From contig JAEZDJ010000058.1 in the NCBI GenBank assembly GCA_023429565.1, forward strand, positions 1-62,901: 62,901 bases of DNA. The letters are read 5' to 3'. Positions 43,055 to 52,171 of the stretch are shown here, piece after piece (the stretch's first letter is position 1; the number at the start of each line of letters is the position of its first letter). A program made the position numbers and the translations under genes. Origin of the DNA: Actinomycetes bacterium (GTDB lineage Bacteria > Actinomycetota > Coriobacteriia > Coriobacteriales > Eggerthellaceae). The notes below the pieces were generated by a model. The model saw only the letters and a list, made by a program, of their open reading frames with translations, had not been told where the DNA came from and did not search any database.

Positions 43055-45838
43055 ATGATTGGCGCGTTCGAAAGCATGGTCAGACGGTGTCCCCACCGGA
43101 CATGCTTTACGTACGTCGACGATAAGGGCGAACGGAAAACGTACTCCTATCGGGAGACCCGCATGGTCTCCGCCGCCATCGCACGCCTGTTGCGCAACCA
43201 AGGCGTGCAGAGGGGCGATAGCGTCGTCGTTGATCTGCCGAACCGTCCCGCCTTCATATTCCTCATTCTCGCGGCAGCCTATGGCGGTTTTTCCTTGGCA
43301 ATTCTCAACCATCGCCTGACGGATTCCGAAAAACTCTTCAGACAGCTTGAGCTTGAGCGCAGGTCTGGAACCAGGGTGGCGCTGTGCATTGGGGACGAGC
43401 AAGCGGATGCCTTGATCAAAAGGGCGCTCGCTCAGCTGACGGGCGAGCCGGAGACGAAGCAGCAGGGCGCTGCCCGTCCGAGTTTTGCCTCGCGCGCGAA
43501 CATTTCCGCTCCACCGCGATCGACCCGCGCCCTTGGCCGCGTGACGTCGGGCCGCGAGGCCCGTCGCCGACGCGACGAGCTGGCCCGTCAAGACGCCGTG
43601 GAGGAGCTCATCCATTTTGCCGAGCATGCCGGGCACCTGTTCGACCGCAGCGACCGGGCGCTTGTCATGTTCACGTCAGGAACGACCGGTCGTCCCAAGG
43701 CCGTGCAGCTGACGTGGGACAACCTCTGCCGATCCGCTGAAGCGTCGAACGCCATGCTCAATCGGGTGGGCGAGGGCCTGTGGCAGGCGGTGCTTCCCTT
43801 GTTTCATATCGGGGGATTCCAGGTGGTCGTCCGTAGCCTGCTGAACCAATGCCCCTTCATCCTGTACGAGAAATTTGATGCCGCGCGTCTGCTGGACGAC
43901 GTCGAGCGTGCTGGCGCAACGCACGTTTCAGTGGTTGACAAGATGCTTCAGGACATGCTGGCCGCCGATGCGGCGGGGGTGATCGGGCGTTATATCTGCA
44001 TCTTGCTGGGAGGCAGTGCTTCCAACCCCGCCACCCTTGACCGCGCCCTCGAAGCCGGTGCCCGCGTGTATATGAGCTATGGCATGACGGAAACGGCCAG
44101 CCAGGTTGCCCATGCTCAGGTCACCCCATCGTTCATGGGAGGGTTGCGGCTCCTTCCGGGCTACAAGGTGCATATCGTCGATCCGGGGGAGGACGGCTTC
44201 GGGCGCCTTGCCGTCAGAGGGCCGGGCGTGTTCGGCGGATATCTCAATGCCCGCGCCGCTCTGACGGTTGACGGCTATTTTCTGACCGGCGACACAGCCG
44301 CCTATCGGGATGGTCGGCTGTATGTCAAGGAGCGAACCTCTGACATGTTCGTCTCTGGGGGAGAGAACGTCTACCCCGCCGAGATTCGCGACAAGATCCT
44401 GCGTGCGCCCGGCGTGGCGGATGCCTATGTGTATGGCGTGCCCGACGCCACGTGGGGCCGTCGTCCGGTCGCGTTCGTCGAGCGCGATCCGTCTGCACGA
44501 GGATCGGTTCCTCAGCTGTTTGCCGCTTCGGTGCGTGCGAGCCTCGATCCCCTCCTTTCGAGGCTCTACCTTCCGCGACATGTGTGCGTGCTCGATCCCT
44601 TCCCGCGCACCGGCATTGGCAAGACGGACCGGGTTGCTCTGGAACAACGGTATGACCAGCGCATCGAAGTGCAGAGAGTCGTGCTCTACCGCATACGCCT
44701 GCCCTTCACCCATCCTTTCAGGACGGCCAAGGGCACGCTGACGTATCGCGAGTCCCTCATTGTCGAGGTGGTTGACCACGCAGGGCGCACTGGCCTGGGA
44801 GAATGTGTCGCGTTTCCCACGGACTGGTATCTGCCGGAGACGCTGGACCAGGATGCGCGCGTGTTGCACGACGTGCTGGCGCCCTTGGTGTGCAGCGAGG
44901 TGTTCCTCCATCCCGGCGAGGCGCATGCGGTGCTTTCTGCCCATCCTGAGGCGGCGGCCTATCCGCTTGCCCGCGGGGCCATAGAACCTGCCCTCTGGGA
45001 TCTGTATGGCAAGATTGTCGGGGAACCGCTGTGGAAGCTCATCGGCGGCGAGGCGCCCGCCGATGCCGGGGAAACCGTGTGCGTTCCCGCCGGCGCGGTG
45101 ATTGGCATCGGGTCCGTGGAGGAATCCGTCGAGGCAGCCCGCCGTTGCGTCGAGGCAGGGTATCGGCGCATCAAGATGAAGGTGTCGCCGGGGAACGGAT
45201 TGCCCGCGGTTCGGGCCGTTCGGGCTGCCTTGCCCCACGTCATGCTGACTCTTGATGCCAACCAGAGCTTCACGGAACATGATGCCGACGAGCTGCATGC
45301 GCTCGATGAGTGCGGAGCGGCCTGGCTCGAAGAGCCGCTTGATCCGCGACGCCGCGGTTCCGCCGGAGGCCGCGCGTCGCTTTTCGAACGATTGAGCCAT
45401 TTGCAGCGCACGATGCGCACGCCTCTGTGCCTTGATGAGTCAATCGTCACCCAGCGCGATCTCGAACGTGCGCTCGGCTATGCCAACCTGCGGTGCTATG
45501 CGGTGAAGGTGGGCAAGTTCGGAGGCGTTCAGCCGTCGCTTGCGTTCGTTCGGGCGGCGCGGGAGCGTGGCATCGCGGTCTGGATGGGCGGCATGTATGA
45601 CACCGGCGTGTCGAAGCGGCTGCATGCGGCGTTCGAGACGGTGCCCTCCGTGGACGCGCCGGGGGATATCGGCGCAACCGCACGCTATTTCGCGTCGGAC
45701 GTGACGGACCCGCCTTACACGGCGGAACGGGGTCTCGTCACGCTCAACCGAACGGGCAACGAGCATGGGCTGGGATGCACGCTCAACCGGTCTGCACTTG
45801 CGAACGTGCTTGTGGACCGCGCGGTCATCGGGCGATGA
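43055..45838 (+). CDS. menE-menC: Fused o-succinylbenzoate-CoA ligase / o-succinylbenzoate synthase (MenE-MenC)
   Basis: One 927-residue frame carries two successive pathway enzymes. Residues 1-~545 are MenE, an acyl-adenylating ligase: MFTSGTTGRPKAV (P-loop), YGMTETASQVAH, YFLTGDTAAYRDG, and GIGKTDRVAL with the catalytic Lys. Residues ~550-927 are MenC, an enolase-superfamily synthase: IKMKV (catalytic Lys), TLDANQSF, WLEEPL and CLDES (three metal ligands), then AVKVGKFGG (second Lys). MenC forms o-succinylbenzoate and MenE activates it with CoA, so the fusion joins steps in order. A ~75-residue low-conservation insert lies at 115-190 of the ligase half. Confidence 0.93.
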   Translation: MIGAFESMVRRCPHRTCFTYVDDKGERKTYSYRETRMVSAAIARLLRNQGVQRGDSVVVDLPNRPAFIFLILAAAYGGFSLAILNHRLTDSEKLFRQLELERRSGTRVALCIGDEQADALIKRALAQLTGEPETKQQGAARPSFASRANISAPPRSTRALGRVTSGREARRRRDELARQDAVEELIHFAEHAGHLFDRSDRALVMFTSGTTGRPKAVQLTWDNLCRSAEASNAMLNRVGEGLWQAVLPLFHIGGFQVVVRSLLNQCPFILYEKFDAARLLDDVERAGATHVSVVDKMLQDMLAADAAGVIGRYICILLGGSASNPATLDRALEAGARVYMSYGMTETASQVAHAQVTPSFMGGLRLLPGYKVHIVDPGEDGFGRLAVRGPGVFGGYLNARAALTVDGYFLTGDTAAYRDGRLYVKERTSDMFVSGGENVYPAEIRDKILRAPGVADAYVYGVPDATWGRRPVAFVERDPSARGSVPQLFAASVRASLDPLLSRLYLPRHVCVLDPFPRTGIGKTDRVALEQRYDQRIEVQRVVLYRIRLPFTHPFRTAKGTLTYRESLIVEVVDHAGRTGLGECVAFPTDWYLPETLDQDARVLHDVLAPLVCSEVFLHPGEAHAVLSAHPEAAAYPLARGAIEPALWDLYGKIVGEPLWKLIGGEAPADAGETVCVPAGAVIGIGSVEESVEAARRCVEAGYRRIKMKVSPGNGLPAVRAVRAALPHVMLTLDANQSFTEHDADELHALDECGAAWLEEPLDPRRRGSAGGRASLFERLSHLQRTMRTPLCLDESIVTQRDLERALGYANLRCYAVKVGKFGGVQPSLAFVRAARERGIAVWMGGMYDTGVSKRLHAAFETVPSVDAPGDIGATARYFASDVTDPPYTAERGLVTLNRTGNEHGLGCTLNRSALANVLVDRAVIGR

Positions 45839-45942
45839 CCGGCCAGCTTTCTTGCCAGGTGCAAAACAAAGCGGGTTGATCTGTCTGGCCGAGACGGCGT
45901 GGGGTATCATAGAGCGGTCAACCCGATGAGAAACGGTGACCC

Positions 45943-47475
45943 ATGAGCGCATCCGCATCGCACCATTCGACGCCAGCCCCCTCGGCGGCGTCTGCGTCCG
46001 TGGGTTCGCCCTCGACGGCGGGGGGTGAACCCCCGCTGAATCAGCAGGGGAGCATGGGCATCTTCCGCTTGGTGACCACGGTCATCACGCTCATCGTTGG
46101 CGGCGGGGTGTTCACACTTGCCGGCGACCAGGCTGCACATGGGGCCAGTGGCACGGCCATCTTCACGGCGTGGGGAATATCGGGCATCGGCGTGTTGTGC
46201 CTCGTGATGTCGTTCTTTGCGCTTTCGCGTCTCAAGCCCCAGCTGAAAGGCGGCATCTACAGCTATGCCAGCGCGGGGTTCGGTGATTTCCTGGGATTCA
46301 ACAGCGCCTGGGGCTATTGGATCAGCGCGCTGCTGTGCACGGTCAGCTTTTCGGCGCTGCTGTTTGGTGCCCTCTCCTACTTCTTTCCCGTGTTCGGTTC
46401 GGGCAACAACCTGCCGTCGATCATCGGTGCCAGCTGTCTTATCTGGTTCTACGTGTTTCTTGCGTCGCGGGGCATCAAAGAGGTCACCGGAGTGAACGCC
46501 GTCATCACCATCAGCAAGATCGTCCCCATATTCGTTGCCATCACAGCCATCATCTTTCTGCAAAAGTTCGATCCGAGCATCTTTTTGGCGAATCTCACGG
46601 CGGGCGCCGATCCCGGGCTGCCGTTCTGGGAACAGGTGAGCGGCACCATGATGATCACCATCTGGGTGTTCGTGGGCATCGAAGGGGCTGTGGCCATCTC
46701 CGGCCGTGCCAAGCGCGAACAGGATGTGGGTAAGGCGACTATCATCGCCTTCGTCTGCGTGCTCACCATCTACCTGCTAGTGTCGACCCTGTCCATGGGC
46801 ATCATGCCCTTGTCTCAGTTGGCTGAACTCGAGAACCCGGCGCTCGCGGGCGTCATGGAGGTGGCCGTGGGCCAATGGGGTGCCGTCCTCATCAATGGCG
46901 GCGTGGTGCTTTCGTTGGTCGGGGCTATGCTGGGCTACACCGTGTTGTCGAGCGAATCTCCTTATGAGGCTGCCGCACAAGGGGTGTTCATCAAGGCGTT
47001 TGCCAAGACGAACAAGAAGGGCGCCCCCATTGTCACGCTCGTTGTCACCAACATCATCGTCGAGGTGTTTTTCATCATCATGCTGTTTTCTGACAGCACC
47101 TACCAATTCTTCTATACCATATCGGCGGGCATGATCCTGCTGCCCTATCTGCTATCTGCCGCGTACTTTGCCAAATTGACCTTCACGGAAAAGGAACTGT
47201 TCCGCGGCAGGCTGCGGGGAAGCATCGTGCTGTGGCGCATCTTTGCGGTGATCGGGGTGGTGTACAGCTTCTTCCTGGCCTATGCCAGCGGCGCCACGGG
47301 CCTCACCATAATGTCGTTGCTGTATGCGCCTGGCATTGTCGTGTACGTCAAGGGCAAGAAGGAACGCGGGGAGCCGTATCTTCGCAGCACGGTGGACAAG
47401 GCGATTGTATTTATCATTCTCGCTGCGGCCGTGCTGTCTCTCTTTTTGCTGCTCACAGGGCAGATCGCCCTGTGA
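45943..47475 (+). CDS. APC-family amino acid permease/antiporter (ArcD-like)
   Basis: The 510-residue protein has twelve predicted helices after a ~35-residue Ser/Ala-rich N-terminus. The motifs match the basic amino acid/polyamine antiporter group: LIVGGGVFTLAGD in helix 1, LKGGIYSYASAGFGDF in helix 2-3, and FVGIEGAVAISGRAK. Members exchange arginine/ornithine or import lysine-type amino acids. No arginine deiminase genes lie nearby, so the substrate is not fixed. Confidence 0.88.
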   Translation: MSASASHHSTPAPSAASASVGSPSTAGGEPPLNQQGSMGIFRLVTTVITLIVGGGVFTLAGDQAAHGASGTAIFTAWGISGIGVLCLVMSFFALSRLKPQLKGGIYSYASAGFGDFLGFNSAWGYWISALLCTVSFSALLFGALSYFFPVFGSGNNLPSIIGASCLIWFYVFLASRGIKEVTGVNAVITISKIVPIFVAITAIIFLQKFDPSIFLANLTAGADPGLPFWEQVSGTMMITIWVFVGIEGAVAISGRAKREQDVGKATIIAFVCVLTIYLLVSTLSMGIMPLSQLAELENPALAGVMEVAVGQWGAVLINGGVVLSLVGAMLGYTVLSSESPYEAAAQGVFIKAFAKTNKKGAPIVTLVVTNIIVEVFFIIMLFSDSTYQFFYTISAGMILLPYLLSAAYFAKLTFTEKELFRGRLRGSIVLWRIFAVIGVVYSFFLAYASGATGLTIMSLLYAPGIVVYVKGKKERGEPYLRSTVDKAIVFIILAAAVLSLFLLLTGQIAL

Positions 47476-47727
47476 GGGAGGTACTGGATCGCTCCTTGTT
47501 GCCGAAGGGGGAATGGCACGAGCCTTGCCCTGCAGAGGAAAGGGGAGGCCGAAGCATGTGAAACGGGGTTTCGCAGCGCTGGGCGGCAGCTTCGCCGTGC
47601 TGAGGCTGCCCCCGTGCGTGCATTGTGTGGAAACCTGAGGGTTTTACGTAACAGTTGAATGTGTGCCCTGCTGAATGCCGTACGATTATGCGGCAAGCAG
47701 CCATATAGAGGAGGACCATCCGGTATT

Positions 47728-49047
47728 ATGCCCGTTGCGCTCAGCTTGTTTCTTGTTCTGTTCTTTCTTTTGATGAACGCGTTTTTTGTTGTTGCCGAAT
47801 TCTCTCTCGTGCGAATTCGCAAGTCCCAGGTCGAAATCATGACGGAGGAAGGCCGCTCGGGCGCGAAGTACGCCAAGCTTGTGGCCGACAACGTCAACGC
47901 CTATCTGTCAGCCTGTCAGCTGGGAATCACGTTGGCCTCCCTTGCCTTGGGCTGGTTGGGCGAGCCTGCTGTCAGCGAGCTCATCCATCCCCTCCTGGCA
48001 TTGTTCGGCCTTCCCGATGCCGTCATCAGCGGCATTGCGGTCGCCGTCGGGTTTGTGATCATCACAGCGTTGCACATTGTCGTGGGCGAGCTCATTCCCA
48101 AGTCGCTGGCCATCTTCTCCACGGAGCGCTATGCGCTGTTCACGTCGGGTCCTCTGGTGTGGTTCTACCGAATCACCTACCCGATCATGTGGCTCTTCAA
48201 CACCATCACGAACGGCGTCATGAAGATGCTCGGCCACGATGTGGCAAATGAGCATGAGGTGTACACCGATGAGGAGATTCGCCTGCTCATTGACGAGAGC
48301 ACCGAAAGTGGGCTCATCGACCCCGAGCAGAACGAGTATGTGGACAACATCTTCGACCTTGGCGACAAGGATGCCGAGGCCATCATGACCCCGCGCACGG
48401 ACATCGTCTGCGTCGATTTGGAAGATTCTCTCGAGGAGAACCTTTCCGTCGTCACGCGGTACAAATACACTCGTTATCCCGTCTGCCGAGGCAACAAGGA
48501 CCGCATCGTCGGATTCGTGCATGTGAAGGACATCTACACCATGCCGGCCGGCAGCACCATGGACGATTTGCACATCCGCACCATCGAGGCCGTCCCCGAG
48601 AGCGTCCCCATCGCGAAACTCCTGCAGACGCTGCAGGCGAAGAGGACGAAGATTGCCATCGTCATCGACGAGCACGGCGGCACGGCGGGAATCGTCACCA
48701 TGAGCGACATCATGGAACAGATTGTCGGCCGCATCGATGACGAGTATCAGCACGGGACCATCAGCGACGTGGTCATGCTGGACGATGCCAGCTACCTGTT
48801 GGATGGCTCCATGCCCATTGACGACGTGGAAGACCTCATCGGGTTCACGCCTGCGGAAGCTGAGGAGTGCGAGACGGCGGGTGGCCTGCTGCTCGCGCTG
48901 TTCGACCGCATCCCCGACGAGGGCGACACGGCCGAGGTGGAGCATGACGGCACCACGGCCACCTTCACCGTGGTGGACATGGATCGCCACCGCATCGATA
49001 AAATCCGCCTTGTGGTGGAGCGGGATGAGGAAGATTCTGCCTCATAG
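47728..49047 (+). CDS. CNNM/CorC-type membrane protein with CBS domains (hemolysin-III-like family)
   Basis: Residues ~1-190 are the DUF21/CNNM membrane domain (FFVVAEFSLVRIRKSQ, ACQLGITLASLALGWLGEP). Two CBS domains follow (MTPRTDIVCVDL; DEHGGTAGIVTMSDIMEQIVGRI), then a CorC/HlyC C-terminal domain. Such proteins are linked to Mg2+/Co2+ transport or resistance. The ATG at 47728 lies 13 bases after AGGAGG, rather far; an in-frame ATT just before it is an alternative. Length is 439 residues. Confidence 0.92.
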   Translation: MPVALSLFLVLFFLLMNAFFVVAEFSLVRIRKSQVEIMTEEGRSGAKYAKLVADNVNAYLSACQLGITLASLALGWLGEPAVSELIHPLLALFGLPDAVISGIAVAVGFVIITALHIVVGELIPKSLAIFSTERYALFTSGPLVWFYRITYPIMWLFNTITNGVMKMLGHDVANEHEVYTDEEIRLLIDESTESGLIDPEQNEYVDNIFDLGDKDAEAIMTPRTDIVCVDLEDSLEENLSVVTRYKYTRYPVCRGNKDRIVGFVHVKDIYTMPAGSTMDDLHIRTIEAVPESVPIAKLLQTLQAKRTKIAIVIDEHGGTAGIVTMSDIMEQIVGRIDDEYQHGTISDVVMLDDASYLLDGSMPIDDVEDLIGFTPAEAEECETAGGLLLALFDRIPDEGDTAEVEHDGTTATFTVVDMDRHRIDKIRLVVERDEEDSAS

Positions 49048-49134
49048 GACGGGCCGACTCACGTGCCGATCCGCCTTTTGAAAGACGGCGTCGGAAGCCC
49101 GTTCTTCCCCGTGTGCTTCTGCAAGCTTGCGCAC

Positions 49135-49173
49135 CTTGGGAGGGACGCCGAACGAAGAGGCGTCCCTCCCAAG
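49135..49173. terminator. Bidirectional rho-independent terminator
   Basis: A perfect 15-bp stem (CTTGGGAGGGACGCC and complement) with a 9-base loop lies between the convergent stop codons of the CBS protein and the amidohydrolase. Confidence 0.85.
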
Positions 49174-49177
49174 CTTT

Positions 49178-49969
49178 CTAGCTGACCTTACACCCCACGA
49201 AACGCTCGGCGTTGTGCCAGAGCATGTCTTCCAGCTCATCGTCGGTGAACCCGAGCGAGGTGAACCGGTCGTATTCGTCAGAGGGGCTCCACATGGGGAA
49301 GTCGGAGCCAAACATCACGCGGTCGGTTCCCCACATCCGGACCAGTTCGGCGGTGCGTCGATTGCCGAGAAATGCTATCGAGCTGGACACGTCAATGAAC
49401 ACGTTCTCGTCATGCAGGACATCGTATCCGATCTCGGGGATGGACCAGCCTCCGAAGTGGGCGGCATCGACCACGAGATTCGGGAACGTGTGCAGGATGG
49501 ACTTGAGGCGTTGGGGGTTGGAATAGTCGTAGCGGTAGTCGCCCGTGTGGACGATGAGCGGCAGCCGACCCTCGATGATCTCGTAGAGGCGCATGAGACG
49601 GGGGTCGTCCATGTTCACCTTCTGCGTGTCGGGGTGCAGCTTCACGCCCTGGAGGCCCAGGGCCACGATGCGGTCGATTTCCGCTTCGGGATCAGGAAAA
49701 TCCTGGTGCATGGCCGCGAAGCCGATGAACTCCGGGTGTTCGCGACACTGTTGGGCGATGAAGTCATTGATTGAGGTAACGGCATGGGGCGACGTTGCGA
49801 CGGAGTGCACGACGAAGTGCGTGAGGGGTGCCTGTTCGCGGGAGGAAAGCAGGTGGGCGGGCGTTCCGTCTCCCTCCATGTCGACGGCGTAGAAATCTCC
49901 GACCGCGTCAACGGCCCGTGAGGCGATCTTTTCCGGATAGATGTGCGCGTGCACGTCGATGACGGCCAT
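49178..49969 (-). CDS. Amidohydrolase family protein (ACMSD-like TIM barrel)
   Basis: The 263-residue protein starts AVIDVHAHIYPEKIA, with the HxH metal motif on strand 1. Further metal or catalytic residues are in GVKLHPD, LIVHTGDY, DAAHFGGW and MFGSDFPMW (final Asp). This is the amidohydrolase-2 group of hydrolases and decarboxylases. The substrate is unknown. It stands alone on its strand, facing the CBS protein gene across a terminator. Confidence 0.88.
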   Translation of the reverse strand: MAVIDVHAHIYPEKIASRAVDAVGDFYAVDMEGDGTPAHLLSSREQAPLTHFVVHSVATSPHAVTSINDFIAQQCREHPEFIGFAAMHQDFPDPEAEIDRIVALGLQGVKLHPDTQKVNMDDPRLMRLYEIIEGRLPLIVHTGDYRYDYSNPQRLKSILHTFPNLVVDAAHFGGWSIPEIGYDVLHDENVFIDVSSSIAFLGNRRTAELVRMWGTDRVMFGSDFPMWSPSDEYDRFTSLGFTDDELEDMLWHNAERFVGCKVS

Positions 49970-50408
49970 ATGGACTGATGCTCCTTATCGTTGTGTCCCT
50001 TGGTGATGCATGGCTGCCTGCGCGGAGCGTGCGGCGGACGGCGCTTGGGGCCGTGCCGTGTTCCGCTGACGACGGATTCCTGCGTGCGGAGGATTTGCGC
50101 GACGCTGCGCTTCTTGCCTGCCGCAGGGAGGGTGATGGCATCTGCCGTGTGCTCTGGTGATGTCGTGCGCCCGTGCCACCGAGGTGCCGTGCCCGGCCCA
50201 AGGGTCTGCCGGATTCGTGGTTACCCTGTCGATTGTACGGCAACTTGGGAAAAACATGAGGGACAGAACCATTCTTTTGGGGAAGAAAGCACTGAAAGAA
50301 ACAGAGGGGAGGAATCTCGCTCAAGTGCTCTGGCTGGCTGTTTCATGGGCTGAGGCCAGAAGCCCCACGAGATGCATGGAGCTTCTGGCTTGGGAGGGAG
50401 GTCGTGTG
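49970..50408. other. 439-base intergenic region
   Basis: It should hold the amidohydrolase promoter and the end of the FAD reductase transcript (hairpin at 50355-50389). I see no credible ORF or RNA gene. Confidence 0.4.
50355..50389 (-). terminator. Hairpin after the second FAD reductase gene
   Basis: GCCAGAAGC and GCTTCTGGC form a 9-bp stem with a 17-base loop, 20 bases past the reductase stop. There is no U-run, so efficiency is uncertain. Confidence 0.45.
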
Positions 50409-51989
50409 TCAGGCCACGTAAGACGTGTAGGCGTTCTTTGCTGCCGTGCGCCCCGAATAGCAGTTGTTGGCGTTGCAGGAGGCGGGCACATTCATGGTGT
50501 AGGTCTCGCGGTAGAGGTTGCAGCCGTCGGTGCCGGCGGCGTAGAGGCCGGGGATGGGGTTGCCCTTCTCGTCGATGGCCTCCATGTGACGGTTGGTGTC
50601 GATGCCCCCGATGGAGGTCCAGAACGCCAGATCCTGGCGGAAGATGTAGAAGGGGGCGGTCTTGACGGGCACCATGCTCTCGGCGGGCTTGTTGAAGTCT
50701 TCGTCCACGCCGTCTGCGCACAGCTCGTTGTAGCGTGAGACCGTGGCGGCGAGCTTCGTGGGATCGATGCCCTGCTTCTTGGCCAGCTCCTCGATGGTGT
50801 CGGCTTTGAAGATGTTGTCAGCGGGGCAGGCTTGGACGGCGTCTTCCATGTCCTTCTGCAAATCGGCATATCCGGTCTTGGCCACGAACGCGTCGATGAC
50901 GTCTTGGCTCATCACCAGATAGGAATGCTCTTGGGAGTGGATGGCGTTGGAATTGCATCCAGGGGTGAAGGCGCCGGCGGCTTCGCTCACGTAACGCTCG
51001 GCATCCTGGTTGACCCACAGCACCGGGCCGCCGCGATGGATGGTCTGGGTCATGGTGGCGAAGAAGTCGATGCCGTAGGAGTAAGGCTCCCTCAGGAAAC
51101 ATCTTTGCCGGGAGACGTCGTTTGCTCCGGCCGAGATGGCCATGCGCAGGCCGTCGCCGTCATGGCCGGGAACTCCGTTGTTGATGGAGTAGGTGAGGTC
51201 GTAGCCGCGTTCGGCCATGGTGGCGGCGTCGTTGGCATAGCCGCCCGAAGTGAGGATGACCGCCTTCGCATTGACCTGCAGGATGGAGTCGTCGTCCTTC
51301 TGCGCGTACAGGCCCTTCACCGTCCCGTCTTCGATGATGAGATCGACGGCGGGCGTGGCGGTCATCACGGTGGCACCCAGCTTCTCGGCGGAGGCGATCA
51401 TGGGATCGATATAGCGGCTGCCTGAACCGTTGTCGCCGAACCAGTGAAATGCCGTCACCTTGCCGAGCCCGTGGTAGTCATCGACGACGCCAGAAAATTC
51501 CACGCCATGGGACACCATCCAGTCGATGTCCTCTCCCGATGCCTCTGCCATGTCCTTCCACAGCAGGTTGTTGATGCGATAATTGAAGAACTCCTGCTCT
51601 GCCGCGATGATGTGGCGGAAGGTGACGTCGCTGCCCACGCCCGACTCCTTCTGAATGGAAGAGCCGATGGCGAACATGCCCTCGGTCTTGCGTCCGTTCC
51701 CGCCGGTCTGCTGTTCCTTTTCCAGCAGCAGGGTCGAGGCGCCCAGCTCGGCTGCCTGAACGGCAGCAGCGACGCCGGATGATCCCGATCCGACGACCAC
51801 GATGTCGACGTCCATGGTTTCGGCGGGATTGTAGCTCTTTGGAGCGCTCTCGCCGGACGAGGTTTTCGACGAAGCTGATTGCGGGCTTGCGCAGCTTGCC
51901 AGCATGCCCGTGGAGGCAAGCGCGACGGCCGTGCATCCCGCTCCCTGCAAGAACGACCTTCTTGAAATCCCCTGTTTGCGTGCGTCCAT
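50409..51989 (-). CDS. Tat-exported FAD-dependent reductase (fumarate/urocanate reductase-like), probable lipoprotein
   Basis: A twin-arginine signal (SRRSFLQGAG) is followed by lipobox-like LASC, then DIVVVGSGSSGVAAAVQAAE (FAD-binding) and TGGNGRKTEGMFA. The C-terminus has GLYAAGTDGCNLYRETY. No FMN-linked or heme domain is present, so an outside electron donor is needed. The start at 51989 follows AAGGAGGG at ideal spacing, giving 526 residues. It is divergent from a LuxR regulator. The acceptor is unknown. Confidence 0.88.
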   Translation of the reverse strand: MDARKQGISRRSFLQGAGCTAVALASTGMLASCASPQSASSKTSSGESAPKSYNPAETMDVDIVVVGSGSSGVAAAVQAAELGASTLLLEKEQQTGGNGRKTEGMFAIGSSIQKESGVGSDVTFRHIIAAEQEFFNYRINNLLWKDMAEASGEDIDWMVSHGVEFSGVVDDYHGLGKVTAFHWFGDNGSGSRYIDPMIASAEKLGATVMTATPAVDLIIEDGTVKGLYAQKDDDSILQVNAKAVILTSGGYANDAATMAERGYDLTYSINNGVPGHDGDGLRMAISAGANDVSRQRCFLREPYSYGIDFFATMTQTIHRGGPVLWVNQDAERYVSEAAGAFTPGCNSNAIHSQEHSYLVMSQDVIDAFVAKTGYADLQKDMEDAVQACPADNIFKADTIEELAKKQGIDPTKLAATVSRYNELCADGVDEDFNKPAESMVPVKTAPFYIFRQDLAFWTSIGGIDTNRHMEAIDEKGNPIPGLYAAGTDGCNLYRETYTMNVPASCNANNCYSGRTAAKNAYTSYVA

Positions 51990-52070
51990 GTGATCCCTCC
52001 TTGTTGAATGGCTTGCGTATCCGGCCTTGCGCTGGCGCCTTTTCTTCGCTAGCCTTGACCGGCATAAGCA

Positions 52071-52118
52071 AGGGTACCGATCGGGAAGCGTGCCGAGAAT
52101 CCACCCTCTCGGTGGATT
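52071..52118. promoter_or_regulatory. Palindromic operator and minus-strand -10 of the second FAD reductase
   Basis: AATCCACC-CTCTC-GGTGGATT (52098-52118) is a perfect 8-bp-arm dyad with a 5-base spacer. On the minus strand TACCCT (52076-52071) fits a -10, placing the dyad edge at the -35 region. The probable ligand is the divergent LuxR regulator. Confidence 0.6.
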
Positions 52119-52171
52119 GCGAGATTCAAGAGGGTTATTCGATCGGCTGTTGCGGGGGATGGGGTGTGCTG

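Noticed and set aside
43928..45400. 490-codon minus-strand frame opposite the menE-menC fusion
   Set aside because: It is the shadow of a gene whose catalytic motifs are intact on the plus strand; the frame itself has no recognisable domain.
50157..50738. Plus-strand 193-codon frame overlapping the second FAD reductase
   Set aside because: It runs antisense through the conserved C-terminus of the reductase and has no motif of its own.
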